Assembly: GCA_030765525.1 (NCBI GenBank)
Contig: JAVCCK010000018.1
Location: 1 to 64,000 of the forward strand
Direction: 5' to 3'
Origin: Candidatus Lernaella stagnicola
GTDB lineage: Bacteria > Lernaellota > Lernaellaia > Lernaellales > Lernaellaceae
Length of the DNA stretch: 64,000 nucleotides
In this document: piece by piece, positions 62,801 through 64,000 of the stretch
Numbering within the stretch: position 1 is the first letter of the stretch
How the letters are laid out: each line of letters starts with the position of its first letter
Notes under the pieces: generated by a model
What the model was told of the DNA's origin: nothing
Seen by the model: the letters and a program-made list of their open reading frames with translations, nothing else
Database searches by the model: none
Program-made: the position numbers and the translations under genes

Positions 62801-64000
62801 CGCCGATGCCGAAGATTGCGGTAATTACACTTCGTGGGATGACGAGATCATCACCGAGAGCATCGATCTGTACGGCTACACCGATACGAGCCTCGCGTTC
62901 ACGCACCATTTCGAGAACGGTGGGGGCCTCTTCCCGAACCACGCCTACGTCGCAATTTCCAACGACGGCGGCACGACCTGGGAAACTGTCGTCAACTGGA
63001 GCGACGACCGGGAAGGAATGGAGATTCTCGACATTGCCCAGTACGCCGACAACCAAGCCGACGTGAAAATCAAATTCCGTTACACAACCGGCAACATGGG
63101 CGAATACTGGGGATTGGACAACCTCGAGATTATCGCCGTGCCGAATACCGATCCGCCGACCGCAGATTTCGCCGCCGACCACACGACCGGCAACCTACCG
63201 TTGACGGTGCACTTCACGCCGCAAACCAGCGGTGCGGTCGATAGTTACTTGTGGACGTTCGGCGACGGCGCGACCTCGACGGATCAGTTCGCGGAACACA
63301 TGTACGAAGAAGCCGGGTTGTTCGATGTGACCCTGGCGGTTACCGGCCCGTACGGCGACGACACGGTGACCAAGAGTGGCTTTGTCGACGCGACGTGCGG
63401 ACGCCCGACGCTTGATTTCGACGCCGATGTCATGTCCGGGCCGGCACCGCTAACGGTGCAGTTCTCCGACTTGACCGAGCTGTACACCGGTTGCGAACCC
63501 GATTCGATCGAGTGGAATTTCGGTGACGGATCGACATCGGCGGACGCGAATCCGAGCCACGTGTACGAAGTTCCGGGTACGTATACGGTCAAGCTGGTCT
63601 ACTTGGTGCCCTACGGCACCGGGCGGGTGACCGAGTCGCGGATCGCGATGATTCAGGTGACTTGCGGCCCACCGGCCGTCGATTTCGAAGTGGACGTTAC
63701 CGAAGGTGACATGCCGCTGACCGTGCAGTTCACGGACCTCTCGACCGTGGTCGAAGGCTGCGGGATCACCTCACGGACGTGGTACATCGGGCAGGATCTG
63801 GAAGATGACCCGGTCATCCTGCACGGCCAAACCCCGACCTACGTATTCGCTACACCCGGCGTCTACAGCGTCGCGCTCGAGGCGGAAAACGACGCCGGCA
63901 TCGGCGAAGAGGTGAAGGTTGATTTGATTACGGTCAACGACCCTGCCGCCGGTGACGACGACACCACTGACGACGACGCGATCGATGACGACGATGACAA
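59850..64000 (+). CDS. Gingipain-like C25 cysteine protease with PKD domains (C-terminus outside window)
   Basis: 1383 residues are visible and the frame is still open at the right edge. Signal peptide (1-23), gingipain-type propeptide (to about 245), then a C25 catalytic domain. The His motif ITHRDHGG places His489 and SINCLTGYF places Cys522; their spacing of 33 equals that of gingipain R. Next come an FN3 domain (about 850-930), a MAM/jelly-roll-like region (935-1100) and three PKD domains (about 1104, 1186 and 1272 on), then an Asp/Thr run (GDDDTTDDD) that resembles the tethers elsewhere in the window and may lead to a C-terminal sorting signal. GGGAG precedes ATG 59850. Likely a secreted or surface protease. 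Confidence 0.88.
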   Translation, partial: MSRFKVQIFLVALAMCLAVAATADTQWVKIDGTITSQTPRVVIEKNTTAEYSFRVHIPTFKVRQIELEDMEFQTVDFARAGRHSNPGDPAVPVFSQLIAIPEGATPEVQVTVGKARTVEDVNCAPAQAPAADCYGVDEPEFALNDDIYNSNSYFPGRFYDIEGPFVIRGLQMMMLRVYPVQVNPVQARARLYPDLRVEVEFHGTKGKFFGDRRGRAFKSLYNLAANRMAFINEPAPALTGKSPTGAEFVILTAPDFADAAADLAEWKVLQGYDTEVYTTDETGTSVAAIKAWVQNAYDTWDPAPEFILFLGDAEFISPTYDNPSIGSDLYYVTVDGDDEWADIAHARISVDTLAEAQKHIDDIVNYERYPITDVDFYTNSYHAAYFQHSHSGYAERRFCRTSEETYQWFNQYMAGSPFTPHRIYFTDSYVTPLYWNQDSYQWTPQWWTYGDLNIPPDLLRSSGFAWDGGDEDITTAVNSGTAFITHRDHGGTDGWSEPAFSAAQALALVNGDKLPVVWSINCLTGYFDEETAKGGSDDTNRFSEAWERNPNGGAVGILASTRVSYSGRNDRMFWGWLDSMWPEFEPEWPEGTANEPEWRMSMVLKYGKLYMDFHYSSDPYRLTAIEEFHWFGDPTMEMWAGVPQTMTVSSLPVIPLGATSYDVEVSVDDALVSLVQDGIILGKAYSVGGTAHVEFDAPIGGLSDVHMTVTRRMYRPHEEDIMVGATADGIVGLNRTAYDENGTVNVTLSDADLTDLGTYSLTITSTTEAGGESISLSEIIMDKAGTGTFIGEIDLTMGGTVGDGLLKVADGDDVIITYYDEDTGSGGAEEKTDDAYADCAAPTFAGVTSIDADDGIVNLGWSAATDLTTPIMYRIYRAETSGGQNFSVPIGETAETEFVDTGLENFVTYYYVVRAIDPFSHEDDNVVELSDMTVGPICIWEEDFDDKSGIPDDWEIIDNTGQCTWSDENPGGRNDENWDGVFIIADAEDCGNYTSWDDEIITESIDLYGYTDTSLAFTHHFENGGGLFPNHAYVAISNDGGTTWETVVNWSDDREGMEILDIAQYADNQADVKIKFRYTTGNMGEYWGLDNLEIIAVPNTDPPTADFAADHTTGNLPLTVHFTPQTSGAVDSYLWTFGDGATSTDQFAEHMYEEAGLFDVTLAVTGPYGDDTVTKSGFVDATCGRPTLDFDADVMSGPAPLTVQFSDLTELYTGCEPDSIEWNFGDGSTSADANPSHVYEVPGTYTVKLVYLVPYGTGRVTESRIAMIQVTCGPPAVDFEVDVTEGDMPLTVQFTDLSTVVEGCGITSRTWYIGQDLEDDPVILHGQTPTYVFATPGVYSVALEAENDAGIGEEVKVDLITVNDPAAGDDDTTDDDAIDDDDD

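Noticed and set aside
60600-63182. An 860-codon open frame on the minus strand
   Set aside because: It is exactly antisense to the C25 protease gene, whose catalytic motifs, PKD domains and signal peptide are clear. GC-rich codon bias leaves the opposite strand open.
1-64000. tRNA, rRNA, CRISPR, insertion sequence, prophage or integron
   Set aside because: Reading through found no cloverleaf, direct-repeat array, transposase, integrase or terminal inverted repeats.

Overview
This window looks like a chromosomal piece of an uncultured, GC-rich (about 60 %) diderm bacterium. I cannot place it to species. Support for a diderm: two predicted outer-membrane barrels, many lipoproteins, a type IV pilus minor-pilin operon with a sigma-54 promoter, and homocysteine genes of the type shared by delta-like proteobacteria and methanogens. 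Several exported proteins carry long Asp/Asn runs right after the lipobox cysteine or at the C-terminus, which seems to be a lineage habit. Housekeeping genes (purB, tsf, rpsB, cysK, cysE) show that this is core chromosome and not a plasmid or prophage. I saw no rRNA, tRNA, CRISPR array, insertion sequence or origin.

Layout. 0-6 kb (minus strand): two tandem ceramidase-fold lipoproteins, an SGNH hydrolase and two cobalamin-type radical SAM proteins, with a third radical SAM paralogue divergent at 6.1-7.5 kb. 7.6-12.5 kb (minus): POT peptide transporter, membrane diguanylate cyclase, purB and a metallo-beta-lactamase-fold hydrolase. 12.7-16.6 kb: a GH36 alpha-galactosidase-like lipoprotein convergent with a sodium:sugar symporter. 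16.8-18.1 kb: a hemolysin-III-type membrane protein that seems to start at ATC, and a frameshifted GNAT acetyltransferase. 18.2-20.3 kb: cysK-cysE behind a leader that encodes a cysteine-rich 30-residue peptide (candidate cysteine attenuator). 20.3-23.6 kb: a third ceramidase-fold lipoprotein and a large lipoprotein that reads like a bacterial BPI/TULIP protein. 23.8-27.8 kb: FAD dehydrogenase, polytopic membrane protein and two small exported proteins. 27.9-33.3 kb: an endoglycoceramidase-like GH5 lipoprotein coupled to an outer-membrane barrel, divergent from a second TULIP-like lipoprotein. 33.4-38.5 kb (minus): hybrid histidine kinase plus response regulator, then rpsB-tsf. 38.8-43.1 kb: a FAAH2-like amidase and an MmeI-like single-chain restriction-modification enzyme. 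43.2-48.9 kb: an M48-like protease/GIN-domain fusion, then a coupled operon of SPASM radical SAM protein, membrane glycosyltransferase and asparagine synthetase. 48.9-51.6 kb (minus): DUF39, UPF0280 and NIL-ferredoxin genes for homocysteine synthesis behind a clear SAM-I riboswitch. 52-57.7 kb: sigma-54-driven minor pilins, including a giant FN3-bearing PilW interrupted by an in-frame amber codon. 57.7-64 kb: MscS channel, DUF481 barrel and a large gingipain-like C25 protease that runs off the window.

Two themes stand out. One is extracytoplasmic lipid and glycolipid processing: an endoglycoceramidase-like GH5, three ceramidase-fold proteins that lack the usual serine motif, two TULIP-like lipid-binding lipoproteins, a FAAH-like amidase, and an alpha-galactosidase with a sugar symporter. 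The other is sulfur amino-acid supply under RNA control: a cysteine-leader attenuator in front of cysK-cysE and a SAM riboswitch in front of the aspartate-semialdehyde route to homocysteine. The link within each theme is inference from family and context; individual family calls are stronger.
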